A DNA stretch of 64,000 nt from Paramecium pentaurelia (taxonomy: Eukaryota > Ciliophora > Oligohymenophorea > Peniculida > Parameciidae). The notes under the pieces were generated by a model. The model searched no databases and had not been told where the DNA came from. It saw only the letters and a program-made list of their open reading frames with translations. The DNA is taken from contig CAJJDO010000039.1 of NCBI GenBank assembly GCA_905183005.1, forward strand, positions 377,187 to 441,186. The letters run 5' to 3'. The position numbers and the translations under genes were made by a program. Positions 1 through 11,443 of this stretch are shown in pieces; within the stretch, counting starts at the first letter, position 1; every line of letters starts with the position of its first letter.

Positions 1-418
1 AATTTGTTGAATACAACTCTTCTTAATTTTACAGTTTTTTATCCCAAATTACTTTGTCTTTTGAATACTATTACTTTTCTCTTTCTAAAGATTTTATTAT
101 TTGTTTTTATTTTTTCATTTCTGTATATATTTAATGATTTTATTCTTTAAGATCTTAGCAGTCTTTTTATGCTTATGAAAGCTTTTATTAAAGCTAGATT
201 ATTTGTTTTTATTATTTCAATTCTACTTCTCGATTTGTTTTTTTAAGCTATATTTCTCCACAACTTGCCTTCTTATCTATTTTAATTGATTATAATAACT
301 AATCTTCTATCATCTTTAATGTTTTCATAAAATCATGTTTTTCAATTTTAGTTTGTTTAACTTTAACTCCTTTAAGTTATTCTTTAACAAAACCTATAAA
401 ATTTTAATTATCTTACAT
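1..418 (-). CDS. Coiled-coil protein, C-terminal part cut by window edge
   Basis: I do not recognise this gene. With TAA/TAG read as Gln, the minus strand is open from an ATG at 418 to the window edge, 139 codons, preceded by an in-frame TGA just upstream. The protein is rich in K, E and Q, and from about residue 20 it looks like continuous coiled coil (for example LKQQKQIIQLQQKL and EQNHQIYTEMKKQKQ). Absence of TGA over this length is only mild support, because TGA is rare by chance at this base composition; the heptad-like composition is the better argument. The 3' end lies outside the window. Confidence 0.6.
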
Positions 419-846
419 ATTTCAATTTCTTTTAAGAAATTATTGTTTATTTAATTAATTCATAACTATTTGCTTAAAGGTATTTATTTGCAAATGGTTA
501 GGAATATATGTAAGAAATTTAATAAATAGAGAATTGAGAGGAGGATATTTTATAGAAACTTTATATTACATTAATTTTGAGTTCAATAAAATAATTATTT
601 CTTAGGTTGAATAGAATTGTCTTCCTAATAATTGATAGTTTTAAACCTTTTGAATGGTACATCATTAATTAAAGGAAAGCTTAAATTTATAGCGTTGTGC
701 TTTAGATAAAAGAAATTTAGATGATTAATTGTAAAGAAAAATCAAAATACTTTCTAGCCTTTTTTTAATACAGCGTAAAGAGGAATAGAGCTTTTTCTAT
801 AATATTAATAATAATTCTAATAAGGTGAGGTTTTTACATCAAATGA
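419..846. other. Spacer with no supported gene
   Basis: AT-rich stretch between the coiled-coil gene start and the broken frame that follows. Open frames of up to about 75 codons exist on the plus strand, but that length is expected by chance when only TGA is a stop. I see no motif or conserved-looking segment. It may hold a 5' exon of the following frame. Confidence 0.4.
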
Positions 847-1374
847 TTTTTGTCTAATGATTAAAAATAAGAAGTTTCATACCTTATGCTTAAGTATAAG
901 TAAAGCTTGGATAAAGTGATCAAGATTAATCAGTAGTATAATAAAAAGAGATAAAAAAAATTGCTCAAACAACTTAGGTTTCTGTATGAAATAGACTTAA
1001 AAGGAATCATATATAAAGGCTGGATGAAATGTATAAAAGAGACAAAAGCTAGTTTAAAAAAGTAAAACATTAAATATCATCCTCTAAAAATTAAAATCTA
1101 TATTACTAATAGAAATAATTAAGAAAAGGAATTTTTATTGAATAATGTAAAGGAAAAGATTTAGATGAGTGTAATATATAAGTATATAATTGGAACACAG
1201 ATCTTTTTTTGGGATGGTTGATTGATCCAAGGTGAACAAATTGTTAAAGATAATTAATAAAGATTAAATTACCCGATATTAAATTATTAGAAATCAATTA
1301 GAAGTGAAGCAACAGATCAAAATGCGAAGCACCCTATATTAATTGGATTTTATCCTAGCTTATTTAGTAAATGA
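847..1374 (+). pseudogene. Protein-like frame interrupted by one in-frame TGA
   Basis: Product not recognised. One plus-strand frame reads as convincing protein from about 847 (first Met at 886) to a TGA at 1219, then continues in the same frame for about 50 more protein-like codons to a TGA at 1372. Segments such as QLRFLYEIDLKGIIYKGW before, and HPILIGFYPSLFSK after, have normal composition rather than the low-complexity look of chance frames. The internal stop falls after FFWDG. No GTA...AG intron removes it in frame; the one candidate upstream, starting near 1168, does not span it. It could be a decaying gene, a real C-terminus followed by chance reading, or readthrough. The 5' end is undefined. 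Confidence 0.4.
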
Positions 1375-1463
1375 CAAAATGGGAAAGGCATAATTAGTTT
1401 TGGGTCAATCGATCTTAGAAATAGAATTACCAATTATTCGTGAAGAATTATATTAAATAATAT

Positions 1464-2173
1464 TCACAATTTTTTGAATGTACCATTCTTTTCTAAAACA
1501 CAAAGGGGAGCTATTTCAAGATAGGCTAGTTTTTAATTCATTAATCGCTAAATTTAATTAATTATAAATACCAATAATTTAGATTATTCCACTGTTAAAG
1601 GTTTACCCTCTTAAGCAAGAATAAACTTTTCATTTAATACAATTTGCTAATTTATTAATTAAGTATTAAGCCCTAATTTTCTGAAATATGGTTCTATGGA
1701 ATGACCAAAACCTTTTAAGGTGTCAATTCCTTCTTTAAGTACTATAGTTTGATCAGATATATGACCAGCTCTTGCAAATTCAGGAATTTTATATGTATCA
1801 CAGTATTCTTAGATCTCTTGGAGAGTCTTATTGGTTAGAAGCAGTCCTGTTTCACCTTTAAGAAACTGCAAATATAAAATTTAATTACTGGAGAGAGAAG
1901 GTAGGAATTTTTTGTAGCACTTTATTCTTCATTTCTGCCTAAGCCTACTTGCATGACTTTGTTTTTGCCAATAAAGAGTTTGGAATCGCTCTTCCATGCT
2001 TGTTGGATTTCTTTTAATGGATTTGTGGTCAGATTTTTATATTGGAATATGATAGCTCTTTAATATTTTTTAAGGCTTTATTTAAGTTTCTTAACAAGTA
2101 ACTCTTTCTTTTCTGGAGTTTTCTTTTTAGTTTTTGTTAACACTTAAGTCTTCTTTCGCTTAGTTATTGGCAT
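1464..2173 (-). CDS. MRT4: mRNA turnover protein 4 homologue (ribosome assembly factor)
   Basis: MRT4/MRTO4 is a nucleolar paralogue of ribosomal protein P0 that holds the P0 site on pre-60S particles until late assembly. The 220-residue product starts MPITKRKKTQVL and follows the family throughout: a basic N-terminus, FQYKNLTTNPLKEIQQAW, LFIGKNKVMQVGLGR, a central FLKGETGLLLTNK, FARAGHISDQT, and a C-terminal EQSKLLRLMNQKLA. Two introns, 1866-1888 (23 nt) and 1548-1571 (24 nt), keep the frame; coding length is a whole number of codons. Length matches the family. It is divergent from NOM1 with 20 bp between start codons, so the two nucleolar genes probably share one promoter. Confidence 0.9.
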
Positions 2174-2193
2174 TTTAATCAATTAATTTAATT
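2174..2193. promoter_or_regulatory. 20-bp spacer between divergent MRT4 and NOM1 start codons
   Basis: Only 20 AT-rich bases separate the two start codons. Any shared promoter must lie here or run into one of the reading frames. No recognised element is visible; the call rests on geometry alone. Confidence 0.35.
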
Positions 2194-4698
2194 ATGGTGA
2201 AGAAAAATGAAAACGTTTAATAGGATGATCATCACGAAAGATTCCAATAAATAAAACCAGAGTTCAATGTTTTTAATCGTAAGAAGTTGAGGAAGGAAAA
2301 AAAGATGATAAAAAAATAGAAACATATGTAAATTAATTAATAGAGAAATTGGAAAAACTAAGGTGTTTAAAATGTTAACTAAAACTAGCCATAAGAAAAA
2401 GAAAAGAAATAAAATTAAGAAATTAAAAATTAACCAACCAATAATCAACAGAAATAATAATAATAATAAAAATTAGTAAAATAGAAACTAAATTCTAATA
2501 ACAACGAAATAGATGAAAAGAAAAAATTATAATTATAAAGAGAAATAGAATAGGAAGAAAAGGAAATAGAGAGATTAACTAAAAAATTAAAATTGAAATA
2601 GAATAGATTACCAAAAGCATAAATTTTGGAAGATGGTTTAGAAGAGGATTTATTTGATTTCTTAGATCATATTGATTAAACTATTAAGGAAAAGGATACG
2701 CCTAAAAATTATTTAGCTTTTTAAAAAAAAAATGAAAATGAATCAAATGAGGATGTAAGCGCAGAGTAAAACTTGGAAGATTAATCTGATGATTAAATTA
2801 AAGATGAATCATAATAAGAAATAGAAGAAGAAGATGAAGATGAAGATTATAGAGAAGATGATGAAGAATAAAATGAAGATGATGTTGATGATGATATGAT
2901 TGAAGATGAAGAATAAAATGAAGATGATGTTGATGATGATTTGATTGAAGATGAAGAATAGAATGAAGATGATGATGATGATATTGACGATGATGAAATT
3001 CAACCAGATGAAGAAGAAATAGAAGAAGAAGAAAATTAATAATCAGATGAATAAGAAGAAGAATATGAAGAAAAGAATGAAAATTTATAAAAGAAGGTTT
3101 AATAGAAGCAAGACTAACCAATTAATGAATAAAAGATAAATAAAGTTTAGAAAGAATAATTAGTATAAGAGATTTAACCCCCTTAAGAAATTTAATATGA
3201 TGAGACTTAATTAATGGAGGTTAAGAAACTATTAAATAGAAATTTAAATAAAATTTCAGAGGCAAATATTAACAATATTGTAGATGAAATTGATAAAATC
3301 TTTAATTAACATCCTAAATAGATAGTTGGATTAGTATTTGGATAATAAATTGTTTAATCAGCAATAAAACCTATTGAATTACTACCTTATTTATTGAGTT
3401 GTATTATAGCATCATCTTGTTATTTTCATTAGGTATATGACAATCTATTTTTTGGAGAGTTAATTAAACAAGTAATTCTTAAATTAAGATCTATTCCTGT
3501 TAATCATGAGGTTAAAAATATAACATTAATATTTTGTCATTGGTATTTATTTGAATCAATATCATTGCAATTCATTAAGGAATTTATAAAATATTTATTG
3601 AAAACTTAGACTGCAGATAATGTTGAAAATTTATTAATAATTATTTAATATTGTGGAAAGAAAATTAGATAAGATAATCCAGCAATTTTGAAATTGATCA
3701 TAGAAGATATAAAGTAAGCTTTTTCAAATGTAAGTGAATCAAGAACTAAATTTTTACTTATGACCTTAGATGATTTAAGATTGAATAAAAAAATTACAAG
3801 TTAATCTGAAAGATTAGAATTTATATTAAATTGGCATAAATAAAGAACATAAAAATTAATACATAGAATATTTTGTTAAGGCTTTGATTTTAGTTATGAA
3901 TCTTAGTTTTTGAGTAATAATTGGTGGAAGCCTATAGTCAGTAATGAAGAATAGAGTTAATTATTTTAAGAATTTAAATAATAAAAAAGAAATATAAAAT
4001 TGGAAAAATTAGAATAATTAGCAATTGATTAAAAAATGGTAACTGAAACTCGTAAAACTGCATTCGTCATAATAATGGGAGCAGATGATTTGTTTGAGGC
4101 TGCTTAAAATTTAGATAAATTAGGTTATTTAAAAAAGAAAAAACAGGATGTATGTTTAGTAATCGTTGAAATGTGTGGTAATGAGAAAACATATAATCCA
4201 TATTATTAAGAATTAGCTCATTATTTAATAAATTTAGAGAGGGGAATGAAATAAGCATTTTAATATATGCTATGGGATAAATTTAAATTATTAGAAAATT
4301 ATAGTATAAGAAAATTAATAAATATTGCTAAGTTTTGTTCGAATCTATTAAAAAAGGAGAGTCTTAATTTATTATTATTAAAATGGTTTAACTATGATGA
4401 ATTATTGGAAATTTAAGCACAATTTCTATGTATCGTAATACAGAATTTTTTATAAAAGTAACATATTTAATAATATTTTATTAGCATCTCCATAGATATT
4501 ATGGCTAAATAAAGTAAAAATCTTTTTGAAAATGCAGATTATTTACCATTCAGAAATGGTCTTTAAATGTTTTTAAAAAATAGATTCAAAAGTTATATTG
4601 ATAGTTAGGATGATTAGAACAAATTCAATTAATTGAAGAAAGACTTGAGAATTATGATTAAGTTATTAGATGAAGATGCAATTAATAATGATGCTTGA
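2194..4698 (+). CDS. NOM1: NOM1/SGD1-type MIF4G-MA3 nucleolar protein
   Basis: NOM1 (yeast Sgd1) is a nucleolar protein needed for small ribosomal subunit maturation, built from an MIF4G and an MA3 domain. The 834-residue intronless product has a basic, Q/N-rich N-terminus, a very acidic stretch with three 15-residue repeats (about residues 223-267), a helical MIF4G-like region from about residue 345, and an MA3 region from about residue 615. The MA3 part carries the family hallmarks VIIMGADDLFEAA, GNEKTYNPYY and MLWDKFK. The ATG at 2194 follows directly on the divergent MRT4 start. The stop lies 35 bp from the convergent lipase gene end. Confidence is high for the family. Confidence 0.88.
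2860..2994 (+). repeat. Three tandem 45-bp units encoding acidic 15-mers in NOM1
   Basis: Units start at 2860, 2905 and 2950. Each encodes a variant of DEEQNEDDVDDDMIE; the first two differ at one or two bases, the third is more diverged. The unit is a multiple of three, so copy number could change without breaking the gene. Confidence 0.85.
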
Positions 4699-4733
4699 TA
4701 AATGATATCTTTTATTTATATTTAATGAGTATT

Positions 4734-6711
4734 TCAGGATTTAGATAAGTTTATTAGTTCTTGTATGTATTTTATTGCATCATCAATACATACTTAAATT
4801 TCTTACATACCTTTTATTGTTTTGTAACATAAAAACCCATGGCAAATTTATTCATAGATTATAAATTAAACATTTTTTTTTACTTTTCTATTGATATATA
4901 TTAAAATTTACAAAAGTCTAGATGCAAAAGCCCAAGTGTTATCATGTAAAGGATCCTTTGTTCCACACATTAATCTTGTAGGAGGAAATTTTGCAAGGAT
5001 TTCATCTGATAACAACATTGGATTAATAAATGGATCGCTACTTAATTATGTTAATGGATTTGAAGCATAAGATTCAACACAAATTCCCAATATTGTATGA
5101 CTAATTATTTTATCAGTTAAAGCATGTAAATAAGAAGGAGTAAAATTAAATCTTAGATCCAAAGCAGGATAGGCCATAAATAATCCATCAGGTACTCTCT
5201 ACCCCATTTTAATCGCTAGTCCTGTTAAAGCACAAGCTAAATTACCTCCTGCAGAGTCACCTGCTACAATAATTCTTTTTGGTTGGATATCTATAAGATA
5301 TTAATTAACTTAAAAAGATACCAAAATGTTTGTAACAATAAATTAAAATCCAATTATAGGCTTACCAAACATCATCTAAGCCTTAGGGATAAGGATATTT
5401 AGGTGCTAATGAATAATCAATAGAGAAAATAGGAATTCCCAACTTTATAGCCCATTCTCTAGTATAAGATTAATGACTTGAACTAGAATGAGCTATGAAT
5501 CCACCTCCATGAATATGTACTAATATTGTATCATGTAAAATATGTTATTAAGAATTAGAGAACCATGAACTACTTGTGTCATCTATTGAGGAATTACATA
5601 AAATTCGAATTCTTAGTTTTTATGGATCAAATTTATGTAAAATAAATTTTGCATTGGGATCAAGGTGCAATTCTTCATTTATTAATTTAATTTGTTATGT
5701 GGTTATTTTATTTAATTATCCATTTTTTAATTATGAATTGACCCATTAAATAGATATAGGAGTGACAACAGGGTCGATATATATTTTACAGTTAACTTTA
5801 ATTTTTGGATATGCCATAGCCATGATTTTTTTAATTGCTGGTGTTTCAATCATATTCATAACTTCTATAGCATTTTAAGCTTTCATTTAACTCATATTTG
5901 TAAAGGCTTCTTTTTTTGCATCAAAAATTTGATAATAAATACTATTGATGGCTAATTATAATTTTTTTAGTATTTCATTTTTGAATTTACTACTTTTTCC
6001 CATAATTGCATGACCAATTAATATAGTATTAGCAAAATTATCAAATGATTGATTTATTCTCTCAATATCTCCCAAAGATTTTCTTTCACAAATTAAATAT
6101 AATTCTTTCCAATCTTTATGATTCTTATCAAGAGAGAAAAGTGAATTTTTATCAATATCAACTGAAGCACCAAATATTAGATTTATCATAATTAATTATG
6201 TTGATGCTATTTTCATATCTTTTAAAAATGTTCCTTTATAGCCTTCAAAATTATCTAGAGCATATTTGGCTGTCTCCAATAAATTTGGAATATACACTTC
6301 CACTAAATATGTTCTAATAGTGTTAACCATTACTATATTGACATGTGAAGGTTTTTAAGCTTAAAATGGTGACTTACCCTTTCCTAACATGACATCCATT
6401 ATTGATGAAATGACTTACTTCAAATTCCTTAATTGTTTTTTCAGATGTTAGAAAAGATTGTTTACTTCTAATTCATTAAGTGAGTGTAATTAATCAACTA
6501 ATCTTACTACATCTTCAATCATCTCATTGAGATCTTTTAGATACTCAACCAACATTTATTAACTTTACTAAATTCTATACTGATCTCCATCATAAAGTAA
6601 ATCTTAAGAGGATTGCTAAGCTTTTGCTAACTTAGATTTTTAATATATTTTATTGAATAGATCGTAATTCTCAACACTTGGAACTCGATTCATTCCTTGT
6701 ACTTGTCTCAT
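4734..6711 (-). CDS. Hormone-sensitive-lipase-like alpha/beta hydrolase
   Basis: Neutral lipid or ester hydrolase of the HSL family, probably acting on acylglycerols or steryl esters at membranes or lipid droplets. The 640-residue product has a long helical N-terminal half, as in animal HSL, and a C-terminal alpha/beta hydrolase domain. Visible motifs are the oxyanion HGGG at about residue 400 (VHIHGGGFIAHSS), the nucleophile elbow GDSAGGN at about 471, the acid in GTKDPLHD and the histidine in CHGF, so the Ser-Asp-His triad is complete. Two introns, 5291-5321 (31 nt) and 4888-4911 (24 nt), restore the frame through these motifs. The start at 6711 is 5 bp from the divergent katanin start; a second Met six codons in is an alternative. 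Confidence 0.87.
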
Positions 6712-6716
6712 TAATT

Positions 6717-8231
6717 ATGTTAAATAAAATCAAAATTGATTCAGAATCGCGCTTAAGTGAAGAATAGAAGATTAAAGATCGTAGAAGGAATGTTATCATT
6801 CTTATTTAGCGTTATCTTGTGAACTCTGGCTATATTGAATCAGCTACAAAGTTAGGGACGGAATCAAATTTGACTTTGAATCAATATGATGCTGCAGATA
6901 ATATCGATTTATATATGATACTATGTGAATTCGAATAGTTTTATGAAATGAAATTCATGAAACCTCCTAAATTAGTAAAAAAGGTTGATGGACAAAACAC
7001 TCCTGGATTACCTCGAATTCCAAGTTCTGGTAAAAGCAGTAGTACCAACACTAGTAATTCAAATAATCAAAATCCCACAGCTTCTAATAAGAAAAATACT
7101 TAATCATCTAAGGAGAAGGATAATAATAATAAAGATGCAAAAAATGAACCTGATTCACTTGAAATTTAAGGAACAGGAGTTTAATAAAAATAATCAAATA
7201 ATGAAGAAGCAAATCAAAAAGACTGGTTTGACCCAAGAGTTTTAAAGGGATTACCTGATTATTCTGATGTTCCTGAATTTTAACAACTAGCAGCTTATTT
7301 ACAAAGAGATATCTGTTCTGAAAACCCAAATGTGAGATTTTCTGATATTGCTGGATTAGATTAAGCCAAAAGGTTGCTTAAGGAAGCAGTATTAGTTCCT
7401 CTTAAGTATCCTCATTTTTTCTAAGGGATCTTGGAACCATGGAAGGGTGTTCTATTATTTGGACCTCCAGGAACAGGTAAGACTATGCTAGCAAAGGCTG
7501 TTGCTACTGAATGTCGAACAACATTTTTCAATGTTTAAGCTTCATCAGTAGTTTCTAAGTGGAGAGGGGAAAGCGAAAAACTAATTCGTGTTCTTTTTGA
7601 TTTAGCTAGACATTATGAACCAAGTACAATATTTATAGATGAAATGGATTCAATTATGGGTTAAAGAGGATCAGCTGGTAATGAGCACGAAGGAGGAAGA
7701 AGAATGAAAACTGAATTGCTGATATAGTTAGATGGTTTATTAAAATCTAAGAAAAGAGTCTTTTTATTAGCTGCATCCAATCTACCATGGGATTTAGATA
7801 TTGCTATGTTAAGACGTTTAGAAAAAAGAGTATTATTTAGAATAATTAATTAGATATACATTCCATTACCTGATTAAGAATCAAGAGAGTCTATGATTAG
7901 AAGATATATTCCTTAAGAAATGAGTGAAAATCTCAATTATCCATAATTTGCAGAAGCTCTTAAAAATTATAGTGGCAGTGATATTAAATTAGTTTGTAAA
8001 GAAGCAGCTATGAAACCCTTAAGAAGACTCCTTAGTTAAATTGAAGATATATAAATTGATGTTAGAACAACAAAATAGAAAAAATAATAAAACTTACCAT
8101 CTTATGATGATGTTAGACCAGGGCCTGTTACTGAAACAGATTTTGTAGAGGCAATGAACTAGGTAAAACCTTCACCAAGTGTATTAGAGAATCAATACTA
8201 AAAATGGGAAAAAGAGAGTGGATCGTGTTGA
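6717..8231 (+). CDS. KATNAL2: Katanin p60 A-like 2 AAA ATPase
   Basis: Microtubule-associated AAA ATPase of the katanin group. The 504-residue intronless product begins with a LisH-like segment (RRNVIILIQRYLVNSGYIES, about residues 18-37) and the DNIDLYMILCEFEQFY stretch typical of KATNAL2 rather than classical p60. A low-complexity linker follows. The AAA module has Walker A GPPGTGKT at about residue 249, Walker B IFIDEMDS at about 305, the pore-loop SKWRGESEK, and VLRRLEKR-type sensor/arginine-finger region (here MLRRLEKR). The C-terminus ends ENQYQKWEKESGSC, close to the usual vertebrate ending. It is divergent from the lipase gene and converges on a small basic protein gene. Confidence 0.9.
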
Positions 8232-8250
8232 TTATAATTAATTAAATTAG

Positions 8251-8652
8251 TCATGATTTTCGTTTGTATACTATGGCTTAAAATTCTGTTGGGCGTTAAT
8301 ATTTTCTTTAGGAAAATTGTCCTAAAAATGGATTCTAAAAGGTAATTTCAAATAGTGATGGTAACATTGGAGGAGATTTAGGATGCATCTGATCTTGAGA
8401 CATCTTACGATTAGCTTTTATATGAAACAATTTTTTATTTTCTGTGTTATTAGGCTCAGTAATCTGCTTATTGGAATGATTTTCCACCATACTCATATTT
8501 TTCCTATAATCAATACGATTTGATTAAATTCTTATTCTTCTTTTGACTGGTGATGTCGATTCTGGTTTTGAAATCTCATTCATATTGTTTATAATTCGTT
8601 GCATAATAAACTATCTCTTAACAGGGCTTAATATTTAAGGTTCTCCAAACAT
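8251..8652 (-). CDS. Small basic protein with two SPVKR motifs
   Basis: Not recognised. A 133-residue frame without introns, from ATG at 8652 to TGA at 8251, rich in R, K, N and P. It contains SPVKR twice (near residues 9 and 37), each matching the S-P-x-K/R form of a cyclin-dependent kinase site; this is inference. No signal peptide, membrane span or fold is visible. It converges on KATNAL2 with 19 bp between stops. Composition looks like protein rather than chance frame, but there is no homology evidence. Confidence 0.55.
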
Positions 8653-9366
8653 AATAAAATATATTAATCATATAAATTACAAATATACTACAAATTTGCC
8701 GAAATCTAACTTAAATTAAATTTTAAAAATCATTATCCTTTCTATATTTAAGTATTTTGATCAATATATGTGGTAGTTTATTGAAACCATAGTAGATTTT
8801 ATTATTTATTTAAAATTAGATTTATTAAAACCATGAACAATCCAACTTAATTTCAATGTTAAATTCATTAAATTTTCCACTAATTTAAGAGTTAAATTAA
8901 AACTTTGGATTTTGTTCTTTGTGATTGATTATTAGATGATGAAATGTTTAAAATTTGCTAATTATTAAATTAGATAATAATTTAGCAAGATTAATACTAA
9001 TAAAATACTTTTAAATAATTTAACTTAAAAATATTTATATTGAAGTGACATCTATTCTTGAATATTAATATATTAATTCAAGAATTTATAAAACTCTTTA
9101 GAATATATATAATTTCTACAATTGTTATAATTTTATTAAATTTACTTGATTCTTTGTAGAAAAATATAAAGAATTTAGTGTTGTTCTTATTTTTATATAA
9201 TCATGTAGGATTATGTTTAAAATAAAAATATATAAAAGTATATATATATATTATTATTTTTAATGATAATAGATTTTTGTTCAATAAAAATAGCATAAAT
9301 AAGAAAAGATAGAGTTTCTTATTAAGAATTTCAATTAATAAATTTTATAATTATTTTATAAGTATT
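8653..9366. other. 714-bp noncoding spacer
   Basis: Between two minus-strand genes. I see no protein-like frame on either strand. It is extremely AT-rich with (TA)n runs near 9240, and holds one inverted repeat listed separately. Confidence 0.5.
9054..9085. repeat. Inverted repeat, 10-bp arms, 12-base AT loop
   Basis: Left arm ATTCTTGAAT at 9054-9063 and its exact complement at 9076-9085. It could form a hairpin in RNA or be a dyad protein site; such repeats also arise by chance in AT-rich DNA. Confidence 0.5.
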
Positions 9367-11408
9367 TCAGTACATATTGTAAGTTTTAGTCCTATACATG
9401 CTTACGTAACCCATTTCTTCAGTGTTAAATATACGCTTGCTTTACCTCACACTCAGCATTTGAGACGTTTGAATTGGTTTCTATTCAACATTGACTTCAG
9501 GGGCTAATTTTAGTAATTAGTCAGCTAAAGTTTTTTTAAGTTTTGACAAAGATTTCTTTGGATATTTCAAAATAATTTAAGCAGTAACATCATTTTGTAT
9601 ATATGATTTAGAAATTGGATTAATTTTATGGACTTTAATTGTGAGTATATTAATAACCTATTTATTTTCATTACAGATATCAGTTTTTTATGATTAAGTG
9701 CTTCTTTACATTAGAGAATTTTGATGAATACTATTTTAAATGGCATCTATTTAAATAATTTTAGATTTGTCAATTTTAAGAATTGGAAATTTTTTTTATG
9801 GAATTAGATAGTCATTAGTTTGTTTTTGATATTAGGAGAAGAGTGAATGAATTGATTTTTCTGATTCTGGAATTAATTATTTGGATTCGTTTATTAGACT
9901 GAATAACTTAGCTTCAAAATCTTTATTTTATAATTTGTAAATATTGAAATATCCTGATGTATTGATCAATAAAAGTAAATCAATAAATATATTTGCTTTA
10001 ATATTTTGTTTCAAGAATTACTTTTAATGTAAATATTAATAGGATTCTTCAATAAAACGTTGAAACATCTATTATTTCTATAAAAATATATATTACCATA
10101 GTTTTGTTAACGAATTCTCTATAAAATTCTTAATCTAAGGGAGTAAATTATTCAATATAAAGATCCTTATCAAAAATGTCTTCTATTTTAGGCTTCTACT
10201 GGAGGGTGTCAGAATAAATAAAGTATGGCACAATGTTATTGATCATTTACAATTGGAATTTAAGAAAGCAGCATTAAACTTATAACAATTCAGACTACTA
10301 ACAAAAGTTTATATTACATCATCTGAATATGAGAATTTGGAACTCTAATTTATGAGGGTTTCTACAAGTTATTCTGGAAAAGGTAATATCTATAAATAAT
10401 ATATTATGTCTAAATACTAAATTACAGCCTATGACCCTATCTTAATCTAAATCAACTAAGATCTTATCAAGGCAATCATATTATGTTAATACTCTCTCTT
10501 TAAGATTACAATGTACTCCAATGATATAAGGCACAGAAACATGAAGAGTATCAAGTATTTCTGCTGGTAAATATGGTATATAAATGCATCTCCATTAGAG
10601 AGGATATATAAATTATAAGAATGCCTCAGTTATAGTGGCTAAGTCCCAAACTTAAGTAGTAAATAAAATGATCTGTTTTTCAAGGATTATTGATTATACA
10701 ACTTTAATTATACTTTTGATTGATAATTTTGAAAATAAAGCATTGAAACTAATATCCTTATTGTATAGATTATTTTTATGATTTGGATTGTTAATAATAA
10801 GATCTGTTATTACTTCTTATCGTGTCTTCATAATTTATTTTGGTACAAAGTATAATCCATCTAAATTTGTTATACCGACAGACAAATAGAATTCAAATAA
10901 TTATTAATTAGATAATTTCTATGATCCCATTTACCATCCACGATCTCTATATCTCTATAAAAATAATATAATAATAATAAATACTGTCACTCTGTCAAAT
11001 ATACCATTATATAATGCTCTCATATATGATTTCTATCTAATTAAGTTTGATTGTTCAGAAACAATTACATAAGCAAAAGGTGTATAAAAGTCACTCTTTA
11101 AACTCTCAAATACAACAAGAGAGGTGCAATATCGTAATTACCCACTCTAATCTGTAATCACAAACTGATGTAAATAATTCTTGCTATTTATATCATCCTA
11201 TTTCTTTTACTATTCCTATTCTAATTTAACATCAAAGACACTTGTAAAACACATCTATAATGTAATTCAAATTGATAATTACAATGCCTACATTTCTAAG
11301 ATAATCTGGTAGACTTGATCCATTTATATGGAAGTATTCAATGATTTCAGTCTCTTTATATTCTTCTGGTTAATAACCAATAATGAGAAACTCAGAAAAA
11401 AGAGTCAT
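9367..11408 (-). CDS. DENN-domain protein
   Basis: DENN proteins activate Rab GTPases in membrane traffic by nucleotide exchange. The product, about 631 residues, starts MTLFSEFLIIGY as DENN proteins do, then shows YLHQFVITDQSG (uDENN), YVIVSEQS, a central core with IILFTTQVWDLATITEAF and WRCIYIPYLP followed by VSVPYIIGVH (cDENN), and a dDENN part with CCFLKFQLQMIN and MFQRFIEES. A tail of about 200 residues ends in a basic RQSKRIFN stretch. Five introns (37, 30, 28, 23 and 28 nt; the first at 11255-11291) are needed and give a whole number of codons. The 30-nt intron is frame-neutral and least certain. Its start is 35 bp from the divergent HEAT-like gene. Confidence 0.85.
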
Positions 11409-11443
11409 ACTTCTTGTATTCGTTATAATTAATAAATAAATTA

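Noticed and set aside
419..846. Plus-strand frames of 70 to 75 codons
   Set aside because: Lengths expected by chance when TGA is the only stop in sequence this AT-rich; no motif or homology signal.
847..1374. Mitochondrial origin for the frame where TGA could read as Trp
   Set aside because: The same frame uses TAA and TAG inside protein-like stretches, which Paramecium mitochondria do not translate, so it is nuclear.
2798..3121. Histidine- and leucine-rich frames on the minus strand
   Set aside because: They are antisense shadows of the acidic repeats of NOM1; GAT/GAA codons read backwards as ATC/TTC and shifted CAT.
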